From the NCBI GenBank assembly GCA_009667805.1, contig CM019066.1, positions 62,001 through 126,000 of the forward strand: a DNA stretch of 64,000 nt, in the 5' to 3' direction. Positions 47,215 through 58,918 of the stretch are shown piece by piece. Below the pieces are notes generated by a model. It searched no databases. It was not told the DNA's origin and saw nothing but the letters and a program-made list of their open reading frames with translations. The position numbers and the translations under genes are program-made. Origin of the DNA: Leptobrachium leishanense (lineage: Eukaryota; Chordata; Amphibia; Anura; Megophryidae). Numbering within the stretch: the first letter of the stretch is position 1; each line of letters begins with the position of its first letter.

Positions 47215-49640
47215 GACCTTAAGATCTAACTTCATGCCTCTTGTGGGCCAAGAGCTCTTCATGCTGAGCTACAAGCCAGCTGTGCCAATGCCAAGCTACG
47301 AGCCAGCTGTGCCAATTCCGAGCTACGAGCCAGCTGTGCCAATGCCAAGCTACAAGGCAGCTGTGCCAATGCTGAGCTACGAGCCAGCTGCGCCCATGTT
47401 ATTCAAGACCGCTGTGGCTATGTTTTGTTATGAGGCTGAAGTGCCTGTATTAACACATTAGACCACTATGCCCTTGCCCCATAGTGGATTCCGTGTTGTT
47501 CCTACCATCGTCACGCCATGTGTGGGCGCTGAGCCCTTCCTGCCAAGTGTGGGCGCTGAGCCCTTCCTGCCAAATGTGGATGCTGAGCCCTTCCTGCCAA
47601 ATGTGGGCGCTGAGCCCTTCAAGTCAAATTTGGGCAATGAGCCCTTCAGGTCAAATTTGGGCAATGAGCCCTTCAGGTCAAATTTGGGCAATGAGCCCTT
47701 CAGGTCAAATGTGGGCAAAGAACCCTCCATGTCTGTTTTGGGCCAAGAGCCCTCCATGTCTGTTTTGTGCCAAGAGCTCTCCATGTTTTTTTCTGTTAGC
47801 GGAGATGCCAACCGTGCCCGATGCTGGTAAGCTGCCAGTCCTACCAGTTATGGACAATAAGCCATTCATGTCTAGTTTTTTCACTGAGACCTTCATGTCT
47901 GTTATTTATTTATAAAGGATTTTACCAGGAAGGATACATTGAGATTTCTCTTGTTTTCAAGTATGTCCTGGGTTCAAGAACATTGAAGTGTTACAGTTGT
48001 TACAGAAATACAAAGTAATACAACGCAAGATATTAAAAAACAACACAAATATACAGATTAACAGAAAATAAATATGTAGGAAATATAGTCACTATGTTAC
48101 ATGTTTACAGGTGCATTCTGTATTGAGGTATGTTAGTAAGGAGCTCTTGAGTGACTTAAGACTGGGGGAAGATTTGATGGTGTCTGGGAGGTTATTCCAT
48201 AATTGTGGTGCTCTGTAGGAAAATGAGGACCGAGCCACTGTCTTTTTGTATTGTGGTATTGCAAGTAAGGTGCTGGTCCTGGATCGGAGGTTATAGGATG
48301 AGGGAGCTGCTGGGGGGAGCAGTCTATTCAGATAGGGTGGCAGCTTCCCAGAAAAGCTCTTAAACACCAGGCTGGAAAGGTGAAGGGTGCGTTTAGACTC
48401 CAGCGATGGCCAGTTTAGCTCTTTTAACATGTCACAATGGTGGGTCATGTAGTTACATTGTAATGCAAAGTGGCAGAATGAGTTATACAATGTGGTAAGT
48501 TTCTGAAGGTGTGTTTGCGGGGCGGCTGTATACACTACATCTCCGTATTCAATAGCCGGCATAAGCATTTGTTGTACAATCTGCTTTCTTACCGCGGGGC
48601 TCAGGCAGGATTTGTTTCTGTACAGAGCACCTAGTTTGGGGTAAAGTTTAGATGACAGTTTTTCGATGTGGGGGCCAAAGGATAGATTAGGGTCCAACCA
48701 CATACCTAGATATTTGAGAGAAGTGACTGTGGTCAGCGTGCCATTTGTTTTTGTCCCAACACATAAATGGGGATTTTGCAATTTGTGTAGTTTAGGTTTT
48801 GTTCCAAAGAGCATCGTTACAGGTTTGTCATTATTTAAAAAAAGTTTGTTGTGTTTGATCCATTTTTCTACCTCTGTGAATTGTTCTTGCAGCACGGCCT
48901 CCAGCTGCGGGAGATTTGGTTTGCTGGTATAGATTACGGTGTCTTCTGCGTACATATGTACAGTTGAGGCTTTGCAGACGTTGGGCAGATCATTTATGAA
49001 TATTGTGAATAGCAGGAGGCCTAGTATTGAGCCTTGGTGTAAACTGCAAGTGACAGGGAGGGGGAGGGAGGATCTGCCAGAAATTGACACTTATTGTGAT
49101 CGGTCGGTTATACTGGCGAGCTGCCAGTCATACCGATGCCGAGCCACGAATTAGCTGTGCCCATGTTAAGCGAGACAGCCACGCCCATGTTGAGCTGCGA
49201 GGCAGCCATAACCACGTTGAGTTTCAAGGAAGCTGTGTCCAAGTTGGGACTCAAGGAAACTCAGCTTATGTCAAGTCAGGAAACCACTGTGCCCATGTCT
49301 TACAGTGGTCCCAGTAAGGCCAAACCCAGTTGTGGGTTCGCGAAAACCAGGTCTGCTCCCACCGTTTTTTCCCTGTCATGTGAGGTGGTCACTAAGTCCA
49401 AGTCTCGCTCAAGGAGGAGAAGAAAAAAGGGTACTAACTCTAATCATTCCGGCTCCGAGGATGCCACGATTCGCTCTGGGTCTGAGGAGGCCAAGCTCCT
49501 TTCTGCTTCTGAGGAGGCCACGCTCCAATCTAGTTCAGAGGATGTCTTACTCTGCACATGTCTCGAGGAAATCCAGCAATATGGTGGCTTGACTGGTACA
49601 TGGTTCCCAGAGACAAGGTGAGTTCCAATGGGGTATATGC
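47215..49640 (+). pseudogene. LTR-D Gag-like C-terminal region, repeat-rich
   Basis: Two pieces around a LINE (47906-49106). 47234-47461 encodes degenerate SYEPAVPM repeats and 47468-47830 encodes VGAEPFLPN / LGNEPFRSN repeats. After the LINE, 49136-49621 encodes further repeats, then a basic patch (SRSRRRRKKGT) and an acidic Ser-rich repeat (SGSEDAT / SGSEEAK). The basic/acidic tail could bind nucleic acid, but this is inference. No enzyme motif. Confidence 0.55.
47906..49106 (-). pseudogene. CR1/L2/Rex-type LINE, 5'-truncated RT
   Basis: Minus-strand frame 48092-49090 (332 codons) encodes the RT from the QGSILGLLLF motif onward and the C-terminal region (SYNLRSRTS, APQLWNNLP). The active-site YADD reads YAED, so the enzyme would be dead. 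The 3' tail on the minus strand is gagaaatctcaatgtatcc then ttcctggtaaaatcc, ending in a short AAATA run at 47906. Flanked by GTTAT (47901-47905 and 49107-49111). Inserted in LTR-D. Confidence 0.85.
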
Positions 49641-49856
49641 GAACGCCTTCTGGGTCGTTGTTACGCGATACGCACTGGGTAGTGCTCCAGGAGTACCCTC
49701 ACATATTACACACGTTTCTAGAGGAGTCTGATGGTGAATGTATGTACGATTCTGACGGGTGTCTGTTATGACTGGTGTTCATGTCACGTTCCTTGCCTTC
49801 CCCGGTCACGTTTTTGTCTTGGCTGCACAGGCGGTCACCCGTAAGGATGGGGGTTA

Positions 49857-50741
49857 GGTTACGTCTCAACCCTGCCCCCTGGTGGTGGGAGCAGGGATTT
49901 TCTAGTCTGTCTGGTTTTCTTGTTCAGGCTGTACAGACCATTCCCATTGGGCTGATGGTCTGCAGTCACATGATCTGCTTAGCCCTATATATAGGGCCAA
50001 CCAGGCATTTGATCCTTGGATCAGGATAGACTAAGTCTGAGATCCTCTGAGTCTCTGTCCCTTGTGTTAATTCTAGTTTAAGTTCTGATATCTGTGTATG
50101 ACTTATTGGCTCTGGTTTCTGGTTATTCTCTAGTCTGCTCCCTAAGTAATATCTGCGTTTCTGATATCTCGTGTATGACCTGGCTTGGCTTCTGGAACTT
50201 CTTCTGTATGTATCTTTTCTGTTTAGATTTGTCTGTATGTGTCTAGTTCAGTTTTTTTCACTCTACAGGCATTTGGCCACAAAGCCATATGGTGTGAGTG
50301 ATTCCCAGGGCTTTGTCTGAACTCCCTGGCTGTGAGTATGAGGCTTTGCAGTGTGCTGCATTCACGTATCAAGTTCTGTCTTGCATTGTACTGCATTCAT
50401 GTTTTCAAGTTCCAGTGTTTTCACTTTACAGGCATTTGGCCATGAAGCTATATGGTGTGAGTGATTCCTAGGGCTTTGTCTGCACTCCCTGGCTGGGAGT
50501 TTGAGGATTTGCCGTGTGCTGCATTCATTGTGCATTCACATATCAAGTTCTGTCTTGCACTATATTATTCAAATTTTTTCAAGTATTGGGTCCTGTCCTG
50601 CAGTGTGTAGAATTCATCGTGTTTCCTAAGTGTTGCAAGGGATTGCTGAAGTCAGCAAACAAAACCATATACCTGCCCTAAAGGCTTCACTCTACACAGC
50701 CTGGGGGCTCCCCATCACCCTCTAGGGGGCCTACCGTTACA
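49857..50741 (+). repeat. LTR-D right LTR
   Basis: 885 bp, same ~160-bp internal duplication as the left LTR. It differs by a 14-nt segment near the start and scattered substitutions, so it is older than LTR-C and the gypsy insertion. Confidence 0.9.
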
Positions 50742-51414
50742 GAAATGTGGTCTCAATTCAGTGAAAGAGGATACCCTGCATATGTATTGAAGCAAGCCTT
50801 GGCACGATGTGGACGAGAACAGGAAAATAGAAAAATTGTGCAACCCTCATTTATATTTTCAACTGCATATACACATAGGTCTAGCGATATTGGCCGTATT
50901 GTGAGGAAGAATTGGCCTATCCTAGCAAGTGATGGTACCCTTCCCAATAATTTTTGTAATTTTCCATTGTTTAGCCACCGAGGATCACGTAATTTACGGG
51001 ACCTTCTGGTTAATACGGATCCGGTACAGTCCTATTCGAATGTAAATAAGGTTCAACATCCGGGCTGCTATAGATGTTTAAGTTGTGTGACATTTAGCCA
51101 CATTATTTCTGGCACCTCATTTAACCATCCGCACACTGGGCATAAATATAAAATTAAAGATCGAATTATATGCACAACGGATCATGTGGTGTACAAAATT
51201 TCCTGTGGACTTTGTTATGTGGGTAAAACGGACACCACTCTAAGACAGAATCAGGGGTCACCGTTCCTCTATACGTCTGGTTTTTCGAGATGGGTTCAGT
51301 GACAAACCGGTGCACAACATTTTTTGGAGAAGGGACATCAATTGCCAATGATGAAATTATTTATTTATTTATTTACTAGTTGTAAAGCCTGCCCAGAGGG
51401 CAGTCTATTGTGGA

Positions 51415-51985
51415 TATACTGCCCCAGCTCGTGGATACTGCCCCAGCTCGTGGATATCGCCCCAGCACGTGGATATTGCCCCAGCACGTGGATATTGCCC
51501 CAGCTCGTGGATACTGCCCCAGCTCGTGGATACTGCCCCAGCTCCTGGATATTGCCCCAGCACGTGGATACTGCCCAGCACGTGGATATTGCCCCAGCAC
51601 GTGGATACTGCCCCAGCACGTGGATATTGCCCCAGCACGTGGATATTGCCCCAGCACGTGGATACTGCCCCAGCACGTGGATACTGCCCCAGCACGTGGA
51701 TACTGCCCCAGCTCGTGGATACTGCCCCAGCTCGTGGATACTGCCCAGCACGTGGATACTGCCCCAGCACGTGGATACTGCCCCAGCACGTGGATACTGC
51801 CCCAGCTCGTGGATACTGCCCCAGCTCGTGGATACTGCCCCAGCTCGTGGATATTGCCCCAGCACGTGGATATCGCCCCAGCATGTGGATATTGCCCCAA
51901 CTCGTGGATATTGGCCCCCCAGCTCGTGGATACGGCCCCCCAGCTCGTGGATATGGGCCCCCGCTCGTGGATATGGCCCCCCCCG
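51415..51985. repeat. 19-bp minisatellite in Helitron C
   Basis: About 30 units of gccccagcacgtggatact / gccccagctcgtggatact. Same unit and position as in Helitron B (inverse orientation in the window). The open frames on both strands are not genes. Confidence 0.95.
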
Positions 51986-52004
51986 CTCGTGGATATACTC
52001 ACCT

Positions 52005-54990
52005 ACATCGGCCCTCCAGCGATGGCGGTCCCGCTTCCAGCGTCCTCTCTCTCCGTTGGTCGCCGGGATGACGTCACGGAAGCCTTGACCCCCGGGGTCA
52101 AAGGCTTTCGTGACGTCATTCCGGCGACCAGCGGAGAGAGAGAGGATGCTGCAAGCGGGACCGCCATCGCAGGAGGGCGATGTCGGTGAGTATGTTTTGG
52201 GAACCTCGGCCCTGATCCCCAGCGGTGACCTCCTCCGGCTGCCGCTGGCAGCTCGGCGGGCCTCTAGGCTTAGGCGAGTCCCCGGCTCGGCTGGGCCTGT
52301 AGGCCCAAACCGAGCCGGGGGCTCGCCTAAGCCTAGAGGCCCGCCGAGCACCCAGCAGAGCCGGAGAAGGTCACCGCTGGAGGATCGGGGCCGAAGTTCC
52401 CAAAAAAATACACCCCAAAATCGGCCCGAGCTCCAGCAGTGACCTCCTCCGGCTGCTCGGCGGGCCTGTAGGCCTAGTCAACCCCCGGCTCGGTTTGGGC
52501 CTGTAGGCCCAAACCGAGCCGGGGGCTCGCCTGAGCTTGGAGCCCGCCTAGCAGCCTGCGACAGCCCCAGCTGGAGTTCCGGGCCAATGTAGGGTGGATG
52601 TTGCCAAAACATACTCACCCACATCGGTCCCTAACTCCTCCAGCGATGGCGGTCTCAGCTCGCAGCGTCCCTCTCTCTCTCAGTTGGTCGCCGGCATGAT
52701 GTCACGAAAGCCTTTGACCCCGGGTCAAAGGCTTTCGTGACAATCATGCCGGCGAGCAACGGAGAGAGAGTGGACGCTGCGAGCTGAGACCGCCATCGCT
52801 GGAGGAGTTAGGGACCGATGTGGGTGAGTATGTTGTGAACTGGCGCAGGACTCGAGGCCGATGTAGGTGAGTATATGCTCTCAACACCCACCCTTTCTAG
52901 CTCGCCCGGTATCCAAGATTAAGGCAAGCCCCCGGCTTGGCGTGGGCCTAGAGGCCCAGCCGAGCCGGAGACCCGCCTGAGCCTCCCGGCCCAGTCGAGT
53001 CCACCGGCTTGGCTGACCTCTAGGCCCACGCCAAGCCGGGGCTTGCCTTAAGCTTGGATTCCTGGCGAGCTAGAAAGGGTGGGTGTTGAGAGCATATACT
53101 CACCTACATTAACCCAGAGCTCCAGCGGTGACTGTCGTCCGACTGTCACAGGCTGTTCGGGCGCCTCCAAGCTCAGGCGAGCCCCCTGTCTTGCCTTTGG
53201 CCTACAGGCCCAGCTGAGCCGGGGGCTCGCCTGAGCTAGGAGGCCGGCCGAACAGCCTGTGACAGCCATTGCTGGAGCCCCGAGCCAATGTAGGGGGATG
53301 TAGGTTACACATACTCACCGACATCGGCCCTTCTCCAGCGATGGCGGTCCGCTTCCAGCGTCCTCTCTTTCTCCGCCGGTCGCTGGCATGATGTCACGAA
53401 ACCCTTTGACCCTGGCATGTTGTCCCGGGGTCAAAGGCTTTCGTGACGTCATGCCGGCGACCAACGGAGAGAGAAGACGCTGGAAGCGGGACCGCCATCG
53501 CTGGAGAAGGGCCGATGTCGGTGAGTATGTGTATGGCAACACCCTCTTACATTGGCCCGCAGCTCCAGCGGTGACCTCCTCCGCCGAGCAGGCTGCTAGG
53601 CGGGACTCCAAGCTCAGGCGAGCCCCCGGCTCGTTTGGGCCTACAGGCCCAAACCGAGCCGGGGGGTTGTCTAGGCTTACAGGCCCGCCGAGCAAGCCGG
53701 AGGAGGTCACCGCTGGAGTCGGGGCCGATTTAGGGGTAGTATGTTTTGGGAACCTCGCCTCCGATCCTCCTGCGGTGACCTCCTCCGGCTGCCGCTGGTG
53801 CTCGGCGGGCCTCTAGGCTTAGGCGAGTCCCCGGCTCGGCTGGGCCTGTAGGCCCAAACCGAGCCGGGGGCTCGCCTGAGCCTGGGGGCCCGCCGAGCAG
53901 CCAGCGGCAGCCGAGGAGGTCTCCGCTGGAGCTCAGGGCCGATTTTGGGGTGTATTTTTTGGGAACTTCGGCCCCGATCCTCCAGCGGTGACCTTCTCCG
54001 GCTGCCGCTGGGTGCTCGCGGGCCTCTAGGCTTAGGCGAGTCCCCGGCTCGGCTGGGCCTGTAGGCCCAAACCGAGCGGGGGCTCGCCTAAGCCTAGAGG
54101 CCCGCCGAGCAGCCAGCGGCAGCCGCGAGGAGGTCTCCGCTGGAGCTCAGGGCCGATTTTGGGGTGTATTTTTTTTGGGAACTTCGGCCCCGATCCTCCA
54201 GCGGTGACCTTCTCCGGCTGCCGCTGGGTGCTCGGCGGGCCTCTAGGCTTAGGCGAGTCCCCGGCTCGGCTGGGCTGTAGGCCCAAACCGAGCCGGGGGC
54301 TCGCCTAAGCCTAGAGGCCCGCCGAGCAGCCAGCGGCAGCCGGAGGAGGTCTCCGCTGGAGCTCAGGGCCGATTTTGGGGTGTATTTTTTGGGAACTTCG
54401 GCCCCGATCCTCCAGCGGTGACCGGCTGCCGCTGGCTGCTCGGCGGGCCTCTAGGCTTAGGCGAGTCCCCGGCTCGGCTGGGCCTGTAGGCCCAAACCGA
54501 GCCGGGGGCTCGCCTAAGCCTAGAGGCCCGCCGAGCAGCCAGCGGCAGCCGGAGGAGGTCTCCGCTGGAGCTCAGGGCCGACTTATGGGGTTATGTATGT
54601 TTTGGGAACTTCGGCCCCGATCCTCCAGCGGTGACCGGCTGCCGGCGGCCTGCTCGGCGGGCCTCTAGGCTTAGGCGAGTCCCCGGCTCGGCTGGGCCTG
54701 TAGGCCCAAACCGAGCCGGGGGCTCGCCTAAGCCTAGAGGCCCGCCGAGCAGCCAGCGGCAGCCGGAGGAGGTCTCCGCTGGAGCTCAGGGCCGACTTAT
54801 GGGGTTATGTATGTTTTGGGAACTTCGGCCCCGATCCTCCAGCGGTGACCGGCTGCCGGCGGCCTGCTCGGCGGGCCTCTAGGCTTAGGCGAGTCCCCGG
54901 CTCGGCTGGGCCTGTAGGCCCAAACCGAGCCGGGGGCTCGCCTGAGCCTGGAGGCCCGCCGGAGGACGGTCACCGCTGGAGGATCGGGGC
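52005..54990. repeat. Array of about 14 consecutive long palindromes
   Basis: Each ~170-215-bp unit is an imperfect inverted repeat. Type 1 units (52013-52190, 52615-52830, 53320-53525) pair gatggcggtcc.gcttccagc-like arms around a gtcaaaggctttcgtgac centre. Type 2 units pair ctcggcgggcctctaggctt with its inverse around a gggcctgtaggccc centre (52208-52400, 52405-52570, 53540-53745 and on to 54990). The last units are tandem copies about 214 bp apart. Short frames repeated in each unit are chance. Confidence 0.9.
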
Positions 54991-55176
54991 ATCTGGCCGT
55001 GTAAACACACGGGTAGCTGCGCGCGGCTCGTGCCGTTTTTTTTTTTTTTTTTTTCCGGGCGGCGGCACGCGCAGCTACCTGTGTGTTTTAACGGCCGCTT
55101 TCAAATGTCCGTCGCGCATGCGCAGTAGGGTTTTGGCGACGGACAGTTTTTAGGCTTACTCAATTATAGTATAGAT

Positions 55177-58100
55177 TAAAGGATTTTACCAGGAGGGATA
55201 CATTGAGATTTCCTCTCGTTCAAGTATGTCCTGGGTTCAAGAACATTGAAGTGTTACAGTTACAGAAATACAAAGTAATACAATGCAAGATATTAAAAAA
55301 AAAAAAAAACACAAATATACAGATTAACAGAAAATAAATATGTAGGAAATATAGTCACATGTTACATGTTTACAGGTGCATTCTGTATTGAAGTATGTTT
55401 AGTAGGAGCTCTTGAGTGACTTAGACTGGGGGAAGATTTGATGGTGTCTGGGAGGTTATTCCATAATTGTGGTGCTCTGTAGGAAAATGAGGACCGAGCC
55501 ACTGTCTTTTTGTATTGTGGTATTGTATTGTGGTATTGCAAGTAAGGTGCTGGTCCTGGATCGGAGGTTATAGGATGAGGGAGCTGCTGGGGGAAGCAGT
55601 CTATTCAGGTAGGGTGGCAGCTTCCCAGAAATGCTCTTAAACACCAGGCTGGAAAGGTGAAGGGTGCGTCTGGATTCCAGCGATGGCCAGTTTTGCTCTT
55701 TTAACATGTCACAATGGTGGGTCATGTAGTTACATTGTAGCACAAAGTGGCAGAATGAGTTATACAATGTAGTAAGTTTATCTAAGGTGTGTTTGCGGGG
55801 CGGCTGCATACACTACATCTCCGTAATCAATAGCCGGCATAAGCATTTGCTGTACAATCTGCTTTCTTTCCGCGGGACTCAGGCAGGATTTGTTTCTGTA
55901 CAGGGCACCTAGTTTGGGGTAAAGTTTAGATGAGAGTTTTTTGATGTGGGGCCAAAGGATAGATTAGGGTCCAACCACATACCTAGATATTTGAGAGAAG
56001 TGACTGTGGTCAGCGTGCCATTTGATTTTGTCCCAACACATAGATGGGGATTTTGCAATTTGTGTAGTTTAGGTGCTATTCCAAAGAGCATCGTTACAGT
56101 TTTGTCAGCATTTAAAAAAAGTTTGTTGTTTTTGATCCACTTTTCTACCTCTGTGAATTGTTCTTGCAGCACGGACTCCAGATGCGGGAGATTTGGTTTG
56201 CTGGTATAGATTACTGTGTTGTCTACGTACATATGTACAGTTGAGGCTTTGCAGACGTTGGGCAGATCATTTATGAATATTGTGAATAGCAGGGGGCCTA
56301 GTATTGAGCCTTGGGGTACACCGCAAGTGACTGGGAGCGGAGGGAGGAGCTGCCAGATATTGACACATATTGTGATCGGTCGGATACATATGATTGAAAC
56401 CAGGTTAGCGTGCGATCACCAATGCCAGAGTTTTTAAAGTTTTTTAACAAGATGCCATGGTCTACCGTGTCAAAGGCCTTGGCAAAATCAAGGAAGATGG
56501 CTCCATTTAGGTTTCCTTGTTCCATCCAGCCTGGATATCATTGCAGACTTTTTAAAAGGCGGTTGTAGTTGAGTGATTTGGACGAAAGCCTGATTGATCC
56601 GGGGTTAAGTAGTTCCAATATTGAATAATAATCATGTAATTGTGTGTAGACTCATTTTTCCAAGACTTTTTTTTTTTTTTTTTTAAGGCATTCACAAATA
56701 ATAACATAGACAGATTGGAAGTAAACAATGAAACATTAAACTTTTCCTGTCAGCATATTATAAGCCAATTGTTTAAAATTAAAGGTTATAAGGTAAGGTA
56801 AGGGATGGGGTAAAACAGGGGAGAAAGAAGATAGAAAGAGAGGAAAAGAAAGAGGGAAAGAAGAAAAGAGAGAAGAAGATGGACTGGGGGTCACCGTAAC
56901 TATACCATTAACCAATTAAAGGATCTGAGGCATCACAGGTGAAAACGCCTTCCGATGTGCATCGGCTAGACTATAAACCAGCATCCGTCCAGGGGTCCCA
57001 GACTTTGTGAAATTGTGGTAGGGTGTGTCTCACGACGGCTGTGAGTTCGTCCATGATCCTAGTGTCTTGTATTTTAGCTGAAATTTTGGCCATAACGGGG
57101 AGAAGCCTGGTGGCGCCAAGGTCTCTGCTACTGCCCGTCTGGCCGCCATCGAGATTTTAGAGATTAGCTTGTTTTCATGTCTTGTGAAGCCCTCCAGGGG
57201 TCGAGAAAGCAGCAAATTCCAGGGGTCACTGGGGACTTCCTTCCCAGTGCGTCAGAGAGCATCGCTAGGAATGTTAGTCCAGAACTTTTGAATTTGTGGG
57301 CATTCCCACCACATATGTATAAAAGTGCCTTTGGAGCCGCAGGATCGCCAGCAATAGATTCCGGGTGATTCGGGGACATGTGCGCAAGTTGCGTAGGTGT
57401 GGTGTACCAGCGCATGAGCATTTTCAGCGGTTGTTTCCTGCATGGAAGTGCAAAGTGAAACCCCTTTTCGAGGCTTCCCAAATTTCGAGCCAGTCTTCAG
57501 AGTCCAGTACCTCTGCAGCAGGTCGCGTTCCCAGACTTGTATATAATGGAGTTCTTTCCAGTCAATCAATGATGTTAGCTTATAATATAGAGTAGAGATC
57601 AGGCCTTTAGGATAGGTACCCTTTAAGCAAATGGATTCAAAAAATGAGAGAGGTGTCTGAGAGGCAGCTTTAATAATTTTTCCAAGACTTTTGACATTAC
57701 AGGGAGCAACGATATCGGATGGTAGTTGGATACCAAAGTACTGTCACCACTTTTATGGATAGGTACCACTCTTGCAGTCTTCCAGAGCTTGGGTATGTAT
57801 CCAGTCACCAGTGACTCATTTATTAGGGTTGCGACAGGATTTGCAATTGCTGGCGCACTGATTTTCAGCAGCATTGCTGGTATTTGATCAGGTCCAGACT
57901 GGTATTTCATTTTTTGCTTACGGAGAAGTTTAGTAACGACATTGACAGGCACTGGTCTAAAACTAAATTCCTGTCTGATACAGGGACTTAGCACAGTTGG
58001 GGGGGCCTGACCTGCATGAGGCCTCTCTGATTGCATGTAATTTCCTAGCTTGGCAATCAAAGTGGTGGTGCATCCAACAAAATAATCATTAAAGGCATTT

Positions 58101-58918
58101 GCTACATCTAGGGGGTGTTGCAGGGTTTGGTTGTTTACTTTGACAGCAGCCGGCTGGGAGTGGACTGGGGGTTCTTGTATGTTATTTATGGTTCTCCAAA
58201 AGTTTCTAGGTTTGATATGTTATTGTTTAGATTTTCAATTGAAGTAATGGGCTTTGGCCATTTTTGTTTGTTTTGTGCATTCATTCCGGCATTTTCGGTA
58301 TTCGCAGTGATCGTTTATGGAACAAGTACTCTTGAAAGTTGACCACAGTGAATCTCTAAGCTGGTACATTAGTGTAAGTTAGCTGTAACCCAGGGGAGAT
58401 GGGGTCCCTTTTACTCGCAATTTACGCAGCGGGGCATGGAATTCCAGACTTGCAGGAGCTCAGACTGAAAGTATTCAACTGCACAGTCTAGGTCTGGGAT
58501 TAGGTTTAGCCTGTACCAGGGGAGCTGTTTAAGATCACTTAGGAAGGATTCAAGAATAAATTTCTTGAAAGAACTGGTGGTTATTACCTTTGGGGGAGAT
58601 TTCAAGGCCTTAATTTTGCGCACGCAGTACACTAGACAATGGTCACTAAAGCTATTACCAAGAACGCCTGCCTCCTGTATTCTATCAGGGGATGAGGAGA
58701 GAATCCAGCAGCAAGGTATGGTTAGGGCTTTTCATATTAATGCGAGTGGGGGAGGAGATTAATTGAGTTAGCTGCAAAGATTTAAACAGCGAGCAGTGTT
58801 TATTGTTTTTAGGATTTAGCCAATCTGTATTAAAATCGCCGAGGACCAGCAGTTCACTTTTTTGGTTTTGGGCAAGTAGGTTATTAAGGATTTGAGATAT
58901 GTCAGAGAGGGAGTGCAC
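55177..58918 (-). pseudogene. LINE ORF2 (endonuclease and RT), broken
   Basis: From 5' to 3' on the minus strand: endonuclease piece 58685-58918 (LLVLGDFNTDWL, the GDFN metal-binding motif), 58411-58632, RT fingers 57623-58060 (GPDQIPAMLLK, WKTARVVPIHKSGD, YHPISLLPV), RT palm 56298-56525 (FLDFAKAFDTVDHGILL), active site at 55909-56232 where YADD reads YVDN, and C-terminal region 55456-55809. Frameshifts occur between the pieces and an L1 fragment splits the RT. The tail gagaaatctcaatgtatcc-like block ends at 55177. Same family as 47906-49106. Confidence 0.85.
56667..57676 (-). mobile_element. L1-type LINE, short 3' copy
   Basis: Flanked by TTTTTCCAAGAC (56655-56666 and 57677-57688). On the minus strand it ends in an A tract (T run at 56667-56684). 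The 5' end encodes the last part of L1 ORF2: 57252-57569 with CWRSCGSKGTFIHMWWECP, the cysteine motif, then C-terminal pieces at 57164-57481 and 57030-57215 in other frames. About 1 kb; dead. Confidence 0.9.

Larger units (their letters stand above)
39356..50741 (+). mobile_element. LTR-D: gag-only LTR retrotransposon with nested insertions
   Basis: Flanked by GAAAT (39351-39355 and 50742-50746). LTRs 39356-40225 (870 bp) and 49857-50741 (885 bp), ends TGTTACG...CCGTTACA; the first base of the right LTR reads G. A polypurine run ggatgggggttag lies before the right LTR. Internal sequence that belongs to LTR-D is 40226 to about 40374, 41753-42403, 47215-47905 and 49107-49856, roughly 2.2 kb in total. 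That is too short for Gag-Pol, and no protease, RT or integrase is visible. Confidence 0.85.
51376..55175 (-). mobile_element. Non-autonomous Helitron C (3.8 kb) with palindrome array
   Basis: On the minus strand it begins TCTATACTATAATTGAGTAA at 55175 and ends with hairpin CTGCCC-TCT-GGGCAG, gctttacaa and CTAG at 51376; host bases A and T flank it. Inside: a 19-bp minisatellite at the 3' end, then about 14 long palindromes (52005-54990), then a GC-rich hairpin with a T tract (55010-55100) and the shared 5' segment. No Rep/helicase frame. Confidence 0.9.

Noticed and set aside
51365..52351. 328-codon minus and 259-codon plus frames
   Set aside because: Same 19-bp minisatellite effect in Helitron C, running into palindromic DNA.
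53048..55153. Repeated short frames (GPVGPNRAGGSPKPRGPP type)
   Set aside because: They recur in each palindromic unit in step with the ~214-bp period; no coding signal beyond GC-rich openness.
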